Shown one piece after another: positions 1-8,623 of a stretch of 64,000 nucleotides of DNA. The DNA is taken from NCBI RefSeq assembly GCF_000374445.1, contig NZ_KB894406.1:230530-294529 (forward strand). The letters are read 5' to 3'. Numbering within the stretch: the stretch's first letter is position 1; each line of letters begins with the position of its first letter. The notes beneath the pieces are model-generated. The model was not told where the DNA came from, made no database searches, and saw only the letters and a program-made list of their open reading frames with translations. Source of the stretch: Actinokineospora enzanensis DSM 44649 (GTDB lineage: Bacteria > Actinomycetota > Actinomycetes > Mycobacteriales > Pseudonocardiaceae). The translations under genes and the position numbers were made by a program.

Positions 1-58
1 TGCGCTCCTCGTGCGGCGCGACCTCGCGGCGCAGCCACAACCCCGTCCTGCTCGACAT
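1..58 (-). CDS. Saccharopine dehydrogenase-like protein, N-terminal fragment
   Basis: Only the first 19 codons are inside the window; the gene runs off the left edge on the minus strand. The peptide begins MSSRTGLWLRREVAPHEER. The pattern LWLR-E-x-x-PHE-R is typical of the extreme N-terminus of NAD-dependent, lysine-forming saccharopine dehydrogenase and related alanine-dehydrogenase-fold enzymes. A GGGGA stretch lies about 12 bases upstream of the ATG. The assignment rests on a very short match. It would mark the end of the polyketide cluster on this side, since such an enzyme belongs to amino-acid metabolism. Confidence 0.35.
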   Translation of the reverse strand, partial: MSSRTGLWLRREVAPHEER

Positions 59-106
59 CTGTTCTGCTCGTCCCCTTGTCCGTGCTCGCTGGCTGGGTGA
101 ATGGCC

Positions 107-153
107 GGGTGGGTGGGTTGGAAGATCAGCGGGTGGGTGGGTTGGAAGATCAG
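107..153. repeat. Two direct copies of a 23-bp GT-rich unit
   Basis: The 23-base unit at 107-129 is repeated exactly at 131-153, with one base between. It starts GGGTGGGTGGG and ends GGAAGATCAG. A degenerate GT-rich piece continues to about 170. The repeat lies in the short gap between the start of the partial minus-strand gene and the 3' end of the ThDP enzyme gene. No function is evident; the G-runs could form local structure. Confidence 0.7.
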
Positions 154-161
154 TGGGTGGG

Positions 162-1886
162 TCAGTGGATGGGGCGGGTGCGCTGGGCCCCGGACAGCGC
201 GGCCTGCCAGCTGGCGACCGGCGGCGGCACCTCGATGTGGCTGGGCACCGCGACGTGGATGACCGACGGCCCCTCGGCCGTCGCCGCCTGCTTGGCCAGC
301 ACCGCGAACTCGGCGGCGGTGTGCGCGCGGGCGCCGGTGACGCCCATGCCCGCGGCCAGCAGCACCGGGTCCAGCGGGCCGGGGTCGACGGCGAAGTAGC
401 GGCCGCCCGCGTACAGGTGCTGGATCATCTTGATCCAGCCCATCGAGGTGTTGTCCAGCACCACGTAGGTGACCGGCAGCCGCAGCCGGGCCGCGGTCTC
501 CCACTCGCCCACGGCCATGGCCACGCTGTTCTCCGTGGTCAGGCACAGCACGCGGGAGCCGGGGTGGCCGACCGCGAGCGCGATGGACGCCGGGATGGCG
601 AAGCCCATCGGGCCGTGGCCGCGCGGGATGACCACCCGCCAGCCGTCGCCGGGGCACTCCCAGAAGCTGGACAGGTACGGCGTCGGCGTGCCCGCGTCCG
701 CGGCGATCCAGGTGTCGCGGCCGAACGCCTCGCCGAGCGCCCGGACGACCTCGCGCGGGTGCACCACGCCCTCGTCGAGCACCGGCGTGTCGGCGTCGAC
801 GTGGCTCGCCCACACCGCGCGGGCGGCCGCGATCTCGGCGGACCTGGCCGCGCGGACCTCCTCGGCCGCGGCCGGGATGGCGGCCACGACCTGGGCCAAC
901 ACCGCCTTCGCGTCGCCGACCATGGCGACCCCGCGCGGGTAGTTGTGCCCGGCCCGGCCCTCGTCGGCCTCGATGTGCGCCACCTTGACCGAGCCGTCCC
1001 GCGGCGGGGCGGTGAAGCCGAGCGTGTCGGTGGCGTTGGCCCGGGTGCCCACGAACAGCACCGCGTCCGCCTCGGCGAGCCGGGCGTTGGCGTAGTCGCG
1101 GGCGCCGTTGGCGCCGATCACGCCCAGCGCCAGCGGGTGCGCCTCGTCCAGCGCGCCCTTGCCGTGGATGGTCGTGGCGACCGGGACGGCCCCGCGCTCG
1201 GCCAGCGCGCGCAGCTCCGGCCAGGCGCCGGACAGGTGCGCGCCGCCGCCCGCGACGATCACCGGGTGCGCGGCGTCGGCGAGCATGTGCGCGGCGATCC
1301 GGACCGCGTCCAGCCTGCCCGCAGGCCGGTCGGTGGCCACCTCGGCGCGGGTGAGCGTGCCCTGCGGCGGCGCGTCGTCGAGCTCGGCCTCCAGCACGTC
1401 CTCCGGGAAGATCAACGCCACCGGGCCGGGACGGCCGGTGGTGGCCGCCCGGATCGCCGCCTCGACGGCAGCCGGGATGTCCCGCGGGTCGGTGACCGTG
1501 CGCCGCCACTTGGTGCAGGCGGCGAACAGCGCGTCCTGGTCCATCTCGCTGATCGGCGCGGTGCCCGCGCTGCGGGTGTTGTTGTCGGTGGCCAGCGCCA
1601 CCAGCGGGATGCTCGACGTCAGCGCCTCGGCCAGACCGCTGGCCAGGTAGACCGCGCCCGCCCCGCTGGGCGCCTCGCACACGCCCAGCCGCCCGGTGGC
1701 GCGGGAGAACGCGTCGGCCATGAACCCGGCGTGCCGCTCGTCCCTGGCCAGCACGTGCCGGATCTCGTCGGCGCGCCGCCGCAGCACGTCGTAGAGGGCG
1801 ATGCTGGTGTCCCCCGGGAACCCGAAGACCGTGTCCACGCCGCGCCGCGTCAACGACTCGACCAGCAGATCCGCTCCGTTGCCCAT
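162..1886 (-). CDS. Thiamine-diphosphate-dependent decarboxylase/acyloin synthase-like enzyme
   Basis: The 574-residue protein has the three-domain layout of the acetolactate synthase / benzoylformate decarboxylase superfamily: an N-terminal pyrimidine-binding domain with catalytic Glu50 (RDERHAGFMAD), a central domain at about 190-335 and a C-terminal cofactor domain. The usual GDG of the ThDP/Mg motif is replaced by Thr451-Glu452-Asn453, although the downstream LDN (Asn479) is kept. Glu and Asn could still bind the metal, so activity is possible but not certain. It follows a methyltransferase gene in the same direction, 63 bp away. Family members decarboxylate 2-oxo acids and can ligate the resulting two-carbon unit to an acceptor. 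Adding a C2 branch to the polyketide or to a sugar is an inference only. Confidence 0.75.
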   Translation of the reverse strand: MGNGADLLVESLTRRGVDTVFGFPGDTSIALYDVLRRRADEIRHVLARDERHAGFMADAFSRATGRLGVCEAPSGAGAVYLASGLAEALTSSIPLVALATDNNTRSAGTAPISEMDQDALFAACTKWRRTVTDPRDIPAAVEAAIRAATTGRPGPVALIFPEDVLEAELDDAPPQGTLTRAEVATDRPAGRLDAVRIAAHMLADAAHPVIVAGGGAHLSGAWPELRALAERGAVPVATTIHGKGALDEAHPLALGVIGANGARDYANARLAEADAVLFVGTRANATDTLGFTAPPRDGSVKVAHIEADEGRAGHNYPRGVAMVGDAKAVLAQVVAAIPAAAEEVRAARSAEIAAARAVWASHVDADTPVLDEGVVHPREVVRALGEAFGRDTWIAADAGTPTPYLSSFWECPGDGWRVVIPRGHGPMGFAIPASIALAVGHPGSRVLCLTTENSVAMAVGEWETAARLRLPVTYVVLDNTSMGWIKMIQHLYAGGRYFAVDPGPLDPVLLAAGMGVTGARAHTAAEFAVLAKQAATAEGPSVIHVAVPSHIEVPPPVASWQAALSGAQRTRPIH

Positions 1887-1893
1887 GCCCTGC

Positions 1894-1935
1894 CTTCCTG
1901 TTCCTGCCGCTCTGTTCCTGCTGTCCTGTTCCTGC
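1894..1935 (-). repeat. Three tandem 14-bp units carrying the downstream ribosome-binding site
   Basis: Read on the minus strand the units are GCAGGAACAGGACA, GCAGGAACAGAGCG and GCAGGAACAGGAAG. They fill most of the 63-bp gap between the methyltransferase stop and the ATG of the ThDP enzyme. Each unit contains an AGGA core, and the last one leads into GCAGGGC and the ATG. The Shine-Dalgarno sequence is therefore part of the repeat. Copy number could tune spacing or ribosome loading at this junction; that is inference. Confidence 0.75.
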
Positions 1936-1949
1936 GGCGGGGTGCTCGG

Positions 1950-2645
1950 TCAGCGGGTGAGGTGCGCGGTCACGATCGACCGCACGCGCTCGCCGGAGAT
2001 CGGTCGGTGGTAGCGGAACTCGCCGGGCTCGGCCTTGTCGAAACCGGCGGCGACGGCCTGGTCGGCGATGTAGTCGGCGGACAACCAGTGGAAACCGTCC
2101 ACGCCGGGCGCCTGCTGGACGGGCGATCCGTCGTTGGGCGCGTCATTCGACGCGACAAGGCAGGCCAGGCCGTCGGCGCCCGGCTTCAGCCAGGCGCGGA
2201 TCCGGGACAGCACCGGGACGAGACCGGCGGCCGGGTCGTTGAGGTGGCCGAGCACGCCGTCGATGTAGGCGACGGTCCAGTGCCTGCCCGGTTCCCACTG
2301 GTAGATGTCGGCGCACTCGGCCTGGACACCCTTCCGCCTGGCCAGCTCCACCGCCTCCGGCATGGCGTCGATGGCCAGCACCCGGTAGCCGCGGTCGACC
2401 AGCTCGGCCTCCACGGCGGCGTTCCCGCAGCCCAGGCTGAGCAGCTCGCCGCCGTCGCGGTCCAGCTCGGCGGCCAGCCGGTCGGCCATCCAGGTGCGGT
2501 ACTCCAGGCTGTAGGTCGACGGCGTCACCGAGTCCCCGCGGCTGCCGCCGTCCTCCCAGACGTGGAACAGGCTGGCGCTGTCGGTGTTCTTGTCGAGGTA
2601 GAAGCGGACGAGGTCGTCCTGGTTCCTCGCAGGCGTGTGGAACAT
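1950..2645 (-). CDS. Class I SAM-dependent methyltransferase
   Basis: A 231-residue protein with a Rossmann methyltransferase motif I at residues 68-74 (LLSLGCG), an acidic residue ending strand beta2 (Asp93) and a motif-IV-like region around YIDGVLGHL. I start it at the ATG at 2645 because GGGGGAAA lies five bases upstream. A longer in-frame reading to 2921 adds a low-quality extension and has no ribosome-binding site. It probably forms an operon with the ThDP enzyme just downstream. Its place at the edge of the polyketide cluster suggests a tailoring role on aglycone or sugar, but the substrate (O, N or C) cannot be read from the sequence. Confidence 0.7.
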   Translation of the reverse strand: MFHTPARNQDDLVRFYLDKNTDSASLFHVWEDGGSRGDSVTPSTYSLEYRTWMADRLAAELDRDGGELLSLGCGNAAVEAELVDRGYRVLAIDAMPEAVELARRKGVQAECADIYQWEPGRHWTVAYIDGVLGHLNDPAAGLVPVLSRIRAWLKPGADGLACLVASNDAPNDGSPVQQAPGVDGFHWLSADYIADQAVAAGFDKAEPGEFRYHRPISGERVRSIVTAHLTR

Positions 2646-3637
2646 CGTTTCCCCCATCGTCGACAGAGTCGGCGCGCCGGTGGGCGACACCGCTGAATTC
2701 GGCCGCGATAACGCATGTGCCATTCTTCGTGCAATACCCACCCCACGCACGGGCAGGCCGAAACACCGACAGCGCACCGTCGGATACGAAGGTCGTTCCC
2801 CTTTGTGTCGGGTGCCTTCCCCCAGTTCCCCGTGAACACAACACAGTCCCCGCGAGTCCGGGGCCGGTGTCCCGCCCGGATCGCGGAACCGATTGTCATC
2901 AGGTCCGGCTATGGGTCGCAACCGCCCGTTCGAGTGAACAGGCCGCGGTCGCTGTGTAGCGTGACCGTCATCACGCCGAGGTATGCGCGCGGTATACCGG
3001 GTCGTCGATGGAAAACGTGTGACCGGCGCGTTAGACGATCATATGCGGCAGATGTCGACATCCCTCGAATCGAGCACGAAACGGGTGAACGTCAAATACG
3101 CGAACGTCGAGATGTATCAACTCCTGGCTTAACTCGACGCCCGGCTGAACGCCAGTCCCACGCCGAAGCCATCGGCACCCCGCCCATGCGACCCTGTCGC
3201 GGGCTGTCCCGTCCTGTTGAGCTCTTGACGACCATCGCGGTTTCCATACCGTGAATCGGGGGCGTCCGCAATGCCACGCCCGCGCGGGCCGAGAGGGGCC
3301 ATGGGGTAGACCGCCATCCATGTCGTGTCTTGATCATTCCGGCGTTTGCGGACTTGGCACGAAAGACGATCCGATGAGCGTCGAATAGTCTACCGTCGAT
3401 ATTTGCAATTCGATAAGTCGCATGCGGATTGTTTTCGGCGATTCGGTCCCGTCGCCGTGCTGCCGCGTTGTCGTCAGGTGGAGAGCCCGAACCGGCAAAC
3501 GGTTCGCGGGTGGATGGTTGGCTCGGCAGGGGATGATCGGATGGTCGATCCGGCCCTTCTGCCCCCTCGGCGCATACGCCAGGATGTCGGTGATCATGAA
3601 GCGCGGTCGGCGAGACCGCAGGGTGGAGGAGGAATCC
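2646..3637. other. Long divergent intergenic region
   Basis: Nearly 1 kb separates the minus-strand methyltransferase from the plus-strand SnoaL-like gene. Base composition is visibly less GC-rich than the neighbouring genes. The short open frames here have no recognisable protein pattern and no consistent codon bias, so I call no gene. A weak inverted repeat, GGTAT then ATACC nine bases apart, lies near 2981-2999. The region most likely holds both divergent promoters; I cannot place them securely. Confidence 0.5.
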
Positions 3638-4099
3638 GTGGCCGATGCTGGGGGAGCCGCCGTGGCGGACCGGTTGGATGTCATCGAGACGTGTACGCGG
3701 GTGGTGTGGCATACCGATCAGCGGGAGTGGGAGCGGCTCGGGGAGGTGTTCGCGGACCGGGTTTCCCTGGACTACACCAGTCTCAACGGGGGTGAGCCCG
3801 TCACGCTGGCGCCGGAGGTGATCATCGGGGCCTGGCGGGACGCGCTCGGCGGGTATGACTCGACGCACCATCTGCTCACCAACCATCTCGTGACCGTGGC
3901 CGGTGACGAGGCCGTGTGCACCGCCGCTTTCCTTGCCACGCACCGGCTCGGGTCGGCGCTCGGTGGTTCGTTGTGGACACTCGGGGGCACGTACCGGTTC
4001 TCGCTCACGCGGTCCGACCGGTGGCGGATCGACGGCATGGTGATGACCGCGGTCTGGGGCGACGGCAACCGCGACCTGCCCGCGCAAGCGGCGAAATGA
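3638..4099 (+). CDS. SnoaL-like / NTF2-fold small enzyme
   Basis: The 153-residue product has the alpha+beta-cone pattern of the SnoaL/NTF2-like superfamily: an N-terminal helix (DRLDVIETCTRVVWHTDQREW), a strand rich in aromatics (VSLDYTSLNGGEP) and later THHLLTNHLVTV and WRIDGMVMTAVW. I choose the GTG at 3638 because AGGAGGAAT sits two bases upstream. Family members cyclise or hydroxylate aromatic polyketides, but many are dehydratases or unknown. An alpha/beta-hydrolase starts 17 bp downstream, so the two are probably co-expressed. A tailoring role in the cluster is plausible but unproven. Confidence 0.65.
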   Translation: MADAGGAAVADRLDVIETCTRVVWHTDQREWERLGEVFADRVSLDYTSLNGGEPVTLAPEVIIGAWRDALGGYDSTHHLLTNHLVTVAGDEAVCTAAFLATHRLGSALGGSLWTLGGTYRFSLTRSDRWRIDGMVMTAVWGDGNRDLPAQAAK

Positions 4100-4116
4100 A
4101 CCTGGGGGAGCAGAAC

Positions 4117-4989
4117 ATGAAGACGACGTTCGACAGCGATGGCGTTCAGCTGGTCGGGAACCTCTACCTGCCCGCGGGTGCGGACACCGCACCGGGCGTT
4201 GTGGTCGCGGGCACCTGGACGAGCGTGAAGGAGCTGATGGCCGACCGTTACGCCCAGCGGCTCGCCGAACGCGGGTTCGCCGCGCTTTCCTTCGACTTCG
4301 CCGGTTTCGGCGAGTCCGGCGGCGAGCCCCGCGACGTCGAGTCACCGGCGTCGAAGGTGCGCGACATCCACAACGCGGTCACGTTCCTGACCGACCACCC
4401 CTCCGTGGACGGCGACCGCGTCGGCGCGCTCGGCATCTGCGCCGCCGCCATGTACATGGCCGAGAACACCGCGCACGACCCACGCGTGCGGTCCCTCGCC
4501 CTGATCGCTCCCTGGCTGCACGACCGCCCGATCGTCGAGGCCTCCTACGGCGGTGCGGACGGCGTGGCCGCCAAGATCGAGCTGGCCCGTCGAGCCCGCG
4601 CGCGGTTCGAGGAGACCGGCGAGGTCGAGTACGTCCCGGTGGTCAGCGGCACCGACCCGGACGCCGCCATGCCCTTCGACATCGACTTCTACCTCAACCC
4701 GGCCCGTGGCGGCATTCCCGCCTGGCCCAACCGCTATGCCGTGCAGGCCTGGGAGGAATGGCTCACCTACGACGCCGTCGCCCTGGCCCCGGAGATCACC
4801 CAGCCCACGCTCATCGTGCACAGCGAGGACGCGGCGATCCCGGACGGCACGCGCCGGTTCCACGCCGGACTGCCCGGTCGCAAGGACATCCTGTGGTCGC
4901 AGGGCACCCAGTTCGACTTCTACGACCAGGAACCGCAGGTGACTTTGTCGGCCGACACCGCCGCCGCGCACTTCCGCCGCACTCTCTGA
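4117..4989 (+). CDS. Alpha/beta-hydrolase, dienelactone-hydrolase-like with Cys nucleophile
   Basis: A 290-residue protein with the oxyanion-hole side GTWTSVKE, the strand FDFAGFGESGG, and the nucleophile elbow G106-I-C-A-A110. The nucleophile position is therefore Cys108 and not Ser, as in dienelactone hydrolases and some uncharacterised relatives. An acidic residue follows in HSEDAAIPD. Where a catalytic His is expected the protein reads GTQFDFYD, so the third triad member is unclear. The ATG at 4117 has GGGGGAG seven bases upstream; an ATG at 4096 that overlaps the previous stop is the alternative. It could open a lactone or ester, or remove an acyl group, but no substrate can be assigned. 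Confidence 0.65.
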   Translation: MKTTFDSDGVQLVGNLYLPAGADTAPGVVVAGTWTSVKELMADRYAQRLAERGFAALSFDFAGFGESGGEPRDVESPASKVRDIHNAVTFLTDHPSVDGDRVGALGICAAAMYMAENTAHDPRVRSLALIAPWLHDRPIVEASYGGADGVAAKIELARRARARFEETGEVEYVPVVSGTDPDAAMPFDIDFYLNPARGGIPAWPNRYAVQAWEEWLTYDAVALAPEITQPTLIVHSEDAAIPDGTRRFHAGLPGRKDILWSQGTQFDFYDQEPQVTLSADTAAAHFRRTL

Positions 4990-4997
4990 TCCCGAGT

Positions 4998-5027
4998 ACC
5001 GGCCGGGCCCAAACAGGCCTGGCCGGT
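4998..5027. terminator. Bidirectional hairpin between convergent genes
   Basis: A 12-bp stem (ACCGGCCGGGCC at 4998-5009, matched at 5016-5027 with one G-T wobble) encloses a six-base loop. It starts eight bases after the hydrolase stop and ends three bases before the stop of the minus-strand gene. No U-run follows, which is common for actinobacterial terminators. Confidence 0.7.
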
Positions 5028-5030
5028 GCC

Positions 5031-5918
5031 TCAGGAGACGGTCATCTCCGAAATGGCCACCTTGTCGATCGGCAGCTTCCGGTTGTCCTCCTCGCCGGGA
5101 ACGCTGCTGAGAATGGTGAGCGTCACCGAACTGGTCGCCCGCGTCGGTATCGACACCGACTGCGCCCCGCGTCGACCCGGATCGGTGTCGAAGGTCGCGG
5201 TGACCGCCGTGCCGTCGGAGAAGGAAAGCCGCACGCCCGCGATACGACGGCACTGGCGATAACGGTCCGTGCCGTCGAACGGATCCGTCTTCGCGAACCC
5301 GGGAACCACCGACACCGAGCTGACCAGGACGGGCGAGGAGTACCCGATCGTCAGCGACTGCCCCACGCCATCGGAATCGCACCGCCACGCGGTGTCGCTG
5401 TACCCGTCCACCGCTTTGTCTGCCTCATAACTGAACGGCGTCCCCGCCGCGTCCTTTCCCGGCGGCGACACGCAGCTCGCACTGACCGACGACGGGGCGA
5501 CGCCCCCGGCAGTCGGGAACCTGGGCACCGGCTGGGTGGTCGTGGTCGTGCTGGTGTCCTCATAGGACGAAGTGGTCGTCGAAGTCCACGTGGCGGCGAC
5601 TCCGGACCCGCTGCTGGCCTGACCCGCCGACGCGGACGACGACCGCGTCCACACCACGAAAACCGCCACCACCGCGGCGACCGCGAGCACGACCGAGCAG
5701 GCGGCCACCACGGTCATCCGGTCCGCGTGTCTCCGCGCGGCGGCCGCCTGAGTCAACGCCGTCTGCGACCACGCCGTCTGCGGCGACACTGTCCGAGGCG
5801 ACATCGCGGGCAACACCGAGGCAGGGGCAGTGGGCACCACCGCGAACCCGGGCACGCACTGGCACGGCGCCCCGGACGCGGGAAGCCTTCGCGAACAGAC
5901 TGGGCAAAAGCCGGACAT
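5031..5918 (-). CDS. Membrane-anchored protein with N-terminal zinc-ribbon and discoidin-type domain
   Basis: The 295-residue protein starts with a compact Cys motif (CPVC at 5-8 and CQC at 19-21) likely to bind zinc. A single hydrophobic segment at about 69-90 follows, then a Ser/Thr/Gly-rich linker (about 92-130). The C-terminal all-beta domain (about 140-295, with YEADKAVDGYSDTAWRC and VSVVPGFAKTDPFDG) looks like the NADase-type glycan-binding or discoidin-like domain of actinobacterial surface proteins. The C-terminus is expected outside the membrane. The ATG at 5918 has GGAG five bases upstream. It has no obvious link to polyketide synthesis and is probably a housekeeping gene enclosed by the cluster. 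Confidence 0.6.
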   Translation of the reverse strand: MSGFCPVCSRRLPASGAPCQCVPGFAVVPTAPASVLPAMSPRTVSPQTAWSQTALTQAAAARRHADRMTVVAACSVVLAVAAVVAVFVVWTRSSSASAGQASSGSGVAATWTSTTTSSYEDTSTTTTTQPVPRFPTAGGVAPSSVSASCVSPPGKDAAGTPFSYEADKAVDGYSDTAWRCDSDGVGQSLTIGYSSPVLVSSVSVVPGFAKTDPFDGTDRYRQCRRIAGVRLSFSDGTAVTATFDTDPGRRGAQSVSIPTRATSSVTLTILSSVPGEEDNRKLPIDKVAISEMTVS

Positions 5919-6077
5919 GGCCACTCCAGACGACTAGGCATCTCCGAGACTACGTCGCCCCGCCCCGCGGTCCGTTACCCCCGCCGTCGCGCCGAGCGCG
6001 CCGTCCGATCGCGTGGACCGGCCTTCCAGCGCCCAAGTCCAGCATTCGACCGCGGTGTTCGGCGGACGGGGGCGAAC

Positions 6078-6635
6078 GTGTGGTTGGCGGAGCAGGTCGA
6101 CTTCGGTGAGGTGGGCCGGGACTTCAGCGGTGCCCAGGTGCTCATGCACACCGCGGCGGGGGAGGTGCTCGGCGTGTCGGCCACCGACTACAAGTGTCTC
6201 GACCTCCTGCTCCGCGCGCCCACCACGCTGACCGCGGGCGGGCTCGCCGAGGCGTCCGGGCTGACCACCGGGTGCGTGACCGGTGTGGTGGACCGGCTGG
6301 AGCGGCTGGGGTTCGTGCACCGCGTCCGCGACCCGCACGACCGGCGGCGGGTGCTGCTGCGCCCGGCCGAGGGCGTCGAGGACCGGTTCACCTGGCTGTT
6401 CGAGCCGCTGCGGCGGGCGGTGGACGAGCTGGTCGACGGGCAGTTCGACGACCGGGAGCGGGCCGCGATCCGGCGCTACCTGATCGGCGCCACCCGGCTG
6501 ATCCGCGAGCACACCGGCAGGCTGCGCGCGGACGGGCCGGACACGCGGCCGTGGCGATGGTCGAGCGCGGACGAGCACCGCTCGACCATCGCACCAGCGC
6601 CGGTCGAATGCCCGCCGGGAGTGTCGGAGAGGTAA
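6078..6635 (+). CDS. MarR-family transcriptional regulator
   Basis: The 185-residue protein carries a winged helix-turn-helix at about 36-98: SATDYKCLDLLL, LAEASGLTTGCVTGVVDRLERLGFV and the wing HRVRDPHDRRRVLL. This is the MarR pattern, in which the Asp-Arg pair sits in the wing tip. I use the GTG at 6078, preceded by GGGGG; the open frame upstream has no coding character. It lies 119 bp before a SARP regulator in the same direction. MarR proteins usually sense phenolic or aromatic compounds and repress nearby genes, so it may respond to the cluster product or an intermediate. That role is inferred. Confidence 0.8.
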   Translation: MWLAEQVDFGEVGRDFSGAQVLMHTAAGEVLGVSATDYKCLDLLLRAPTTLTAGGLAEASGLTTGCVTGVVDRLERLGFVHRVRDPHDRRRVLLRPAEGVEDRFTWLFEPLRRAVDELVDGQFDDRERAAIRRYLIGATRLIREHTGRLRADGPDTRPWRWSSADEHRSTIAPAPVECPPGVSER

Positions 6636-6754
6636 GGGGGTGTCCACCGCCGGGTGACGGCGGGGGAACTGGGGGGTGACGCGCGTGTCCCGGTCGGGGA
6701 CCGCGCCGCGGCCGGTGGCCGACCCGTGCGCTCCGCACCACACACGACGCGAAA

Positions 6755-8623
6755 GTGGTGACCGACGTGCAGATCAACCTGTTGGGCCCGCTAGAGGTGC
6801 TGGACGAGGGACAGGACGTGACGCCGACCGCGCCCAAGCTGCGGCACGTGCTGGCGCTGCTGGCCGCGCACGCGAACCGGGTGGTGTCGGTGGACCAGAT
6901 CATCGAGGAGCTGTGGGAGGACCGCCCGCCGTTCAGCGCGATGACGACCCTGCAGACCTACATCTACCAGCTGCGCAAGCTGCTGCGTCTGACCGGCGCC
7001 AAGGAGCGCGGGACGGGCGCGCCGGACCGCGAGTTCGGCCTGCACACCTCGCCGACCGGGTACCTGCTGCGGATCGCGCCGGACGCGCTGGACCTGACCA
7101 GGTTCGAGCGGCTGGCCGAGCGCGGCCGGGCCGAGTCGGCCGCGGACGACCTGGTGGCCGCGGCCGCGTCGCTGCGGCACGCGCTGGCGGTGTGGCGCGG
7201 CCCGGCGCTCACCGATGTCGCGGCCGGACCGACGCTGGCGGTGGAGTCGGTGCGGCTGGAGGAGATCCGCAAGCGGGTGCTGGAGCTGTGCGTGGACGTC
7301 GAGCTGCGGCTGGGCAGGCACCACGAGCTGATCAGCGAGCTGAGCGGGATCGTCGGCAGGCACCCGACCCAGGAGGGCCTGCAGGGCAAGCTGATGCTCG
7401 CGCTCTACCGGTCGGGCAGGCGCACCGAGGCGCTGCAGGCCTACCAGCGGGCGCGCACGGCGCTGGCCGACGAGCTGGGCCTGGAGCCGACGCCGGAGCT
7501 GCGCAGGCTGCACTGGGCCATGCTCACCGGCGACCCGAGCATCGAGACGCCCGCCGCGGCCGGGTCCGCCCCGCTGCGCGAGCTGCCGCCGGATGTGCCA
7601 GAGCTGGTCGGCAGGCAGGCCCAGGTGGCCGCGGTGCTGCACGCGTTGACCCCGGCCGAGCGCACGGTGCCGCCGGTGGTGGTCGCGGTCGGCGGGCCCG
7701 GCTCCGGCAAGTCCGCGTTCTGCGTGCACGCCGCCGTCCGCGCCGCGGAGTCCTATCCGGACGGTCAACTGTACGCGCGGCTGATCGGCCAGGACGGCAC
7801 GCCGGTGCGGCCGGAGGAGGTGCTCGCCGGGTTCCTGCGCACGCTGGGCGTGCCGAGCGGGTCCATACCGTCCTCAGTGGACGAGCGGAGCCGGATGTTC
7901 CGCCGCTGGACGGCCGGTCGGGCCATCCTGGTCGTGCTGGACGACCTGGTCAGCCGCGCCCAGCTGCGGCCGCTGCTGCCGACCGGCCCCGGCTGCGCGG
8001 TGCTCGTCGCCAGCAGGCGCACGCTCTCCGACCAGGCCATCTCGGCGGTGGTGGAGCTGCCGCCGCTGAAACCGTCGGAGGCGGTGCACCTGCTCAGCCA
8101 GGTCCGCGGCGCGCACCGCGTCACCGCCGAACGCGACGCGGTCACCGAGCTGGTCCGCCTGTGCGAGGGCCTCCCGCTGGCCCTGCGCGCGGCGGCGAGC
8201 AGGCTCGACCTGCGCCCGCACTGGTCGATCCGCCGCCTGGTCAACCGCATCCGGGACGAGCGGCAGCGGATCCTGGAACTGTCCGCCGACGAGCTCGACC
8301 TGGCCCGCAGCGTCCGCCAGACCTACCGCGCGATGCCGTCCGCGAGCCGGTTGGTGCTGCGCACCCTGGCCGACCACGGCGCGGACCCGGTCTCCACCCG
8401 GGCGATCGCGACCGCGATGGACGTCGACGAGAGCTGCGCGGAGGCGCTGCTCGAACAGCTGGTGGAGTTCCAGCTGGCGGAGGTCACCCAGGACGGCGCG
8501 AGCACGGACTTCCGCTACCGGCTGCCCGCCCTGGTCCGCATCGCGGCGCGGGCGTTGGCGGGGCAGGAGCGGGCGGAGCACTCGACCTACCGACCGCGAC
8601 GCACCGAGGCATTCGCGGGGTGA
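6755..8623 (+). CDS. SARP-family activator with NB-ARC/STAND ATPase domain
   Basis: The 622-residue protein begins with an OmpR-type winged helix (INLLGPLEVL, then LRHVLALLAAHANRVVSVDQIIEELW), followed by a bacterial transcriptional activation domain to about residue 255. An NB-ARC-like ATPase follows, with Walker A GGPGSGKS at about 313-320, a hhhDD stretch (AILVVLDDL) and a GLPLALR motif near 472. This is the AfsR-like large SARP layout without TPR repeats. SARPs activate antibiotic clusters by binding direct repeats upstream of biosynthetic promoters. Three in-frame GTG codons (6755, 6758, 6767) could be the start; none has a clear ribosome-binding site. The first tailoring operon begins 87 bp downstream. 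Confidence 0.88.
   Translation: MVTDVQINLLGPLEVLDEGQDVTPTAPKLRHVLALLAAHANRVVSVDQIIEELWEDRPPFSAMTTLQTYIYQLRKLLRLTGAKERGTGAPDREFGLHTSPTGYLLRIAPDALDLTRFERLAERGRAESAADDLVAAAASLRHALAVWRGPALTDVAAGPTLAVESVRLEEIRKRVLELCVDVELRLGRHHELISELSGIVGRHPTQEGLQGKLMLALYRSGRRTEALQAYQRARTALADELGLEPTPELRRLHWAMLTGDPSIETPAAAGSAPLRELPPDVPELVGRQAQVAAVLHALTPAERTVPPVVVAVGGPGSGKSAFCVHAAVRAAESYPDGQLYARLIGQDGTPVRPEEVLAGFLRTLGVPSGSIPSSVDERSRMFRRWTAGRAILVVLDDLVSRAQLRPLLPTGPGCAVLVASRRTLSDQAISAVVELPPLKPSEAVHLLSQVRGAHRVTAERDAVTELVRLCEGLPLALRAAASRLDLRPHWSIRRLVNRIRDERQRILELSADELDLARSVRQTYRAMPSASRLVLRTLADHGADPVSTRAIATAMDVDESCAEALLEQLVEFQLAEVTQDGASTDFRYRLPALVRIAARALAGQERAEHSTYRPRRTEAFAG

Noticed and set aside
153..2696. Long open frame on the plus strand (847 codons) across the ThDP enzyme and methyltransferase genes
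   Set aside because: It is antisense to two genes with clear protein families. The translation is Arg/Gly/Ala/His-rich with no domain pattern, as expected in very GC-rich DNA.
2715..3345. Several short open frames in the 2.6-3.6 kb gap
   Set aside because: They overlap in different frames, lack ribosome-binding sites and encode no recognisable motif. Treated as intergenic.
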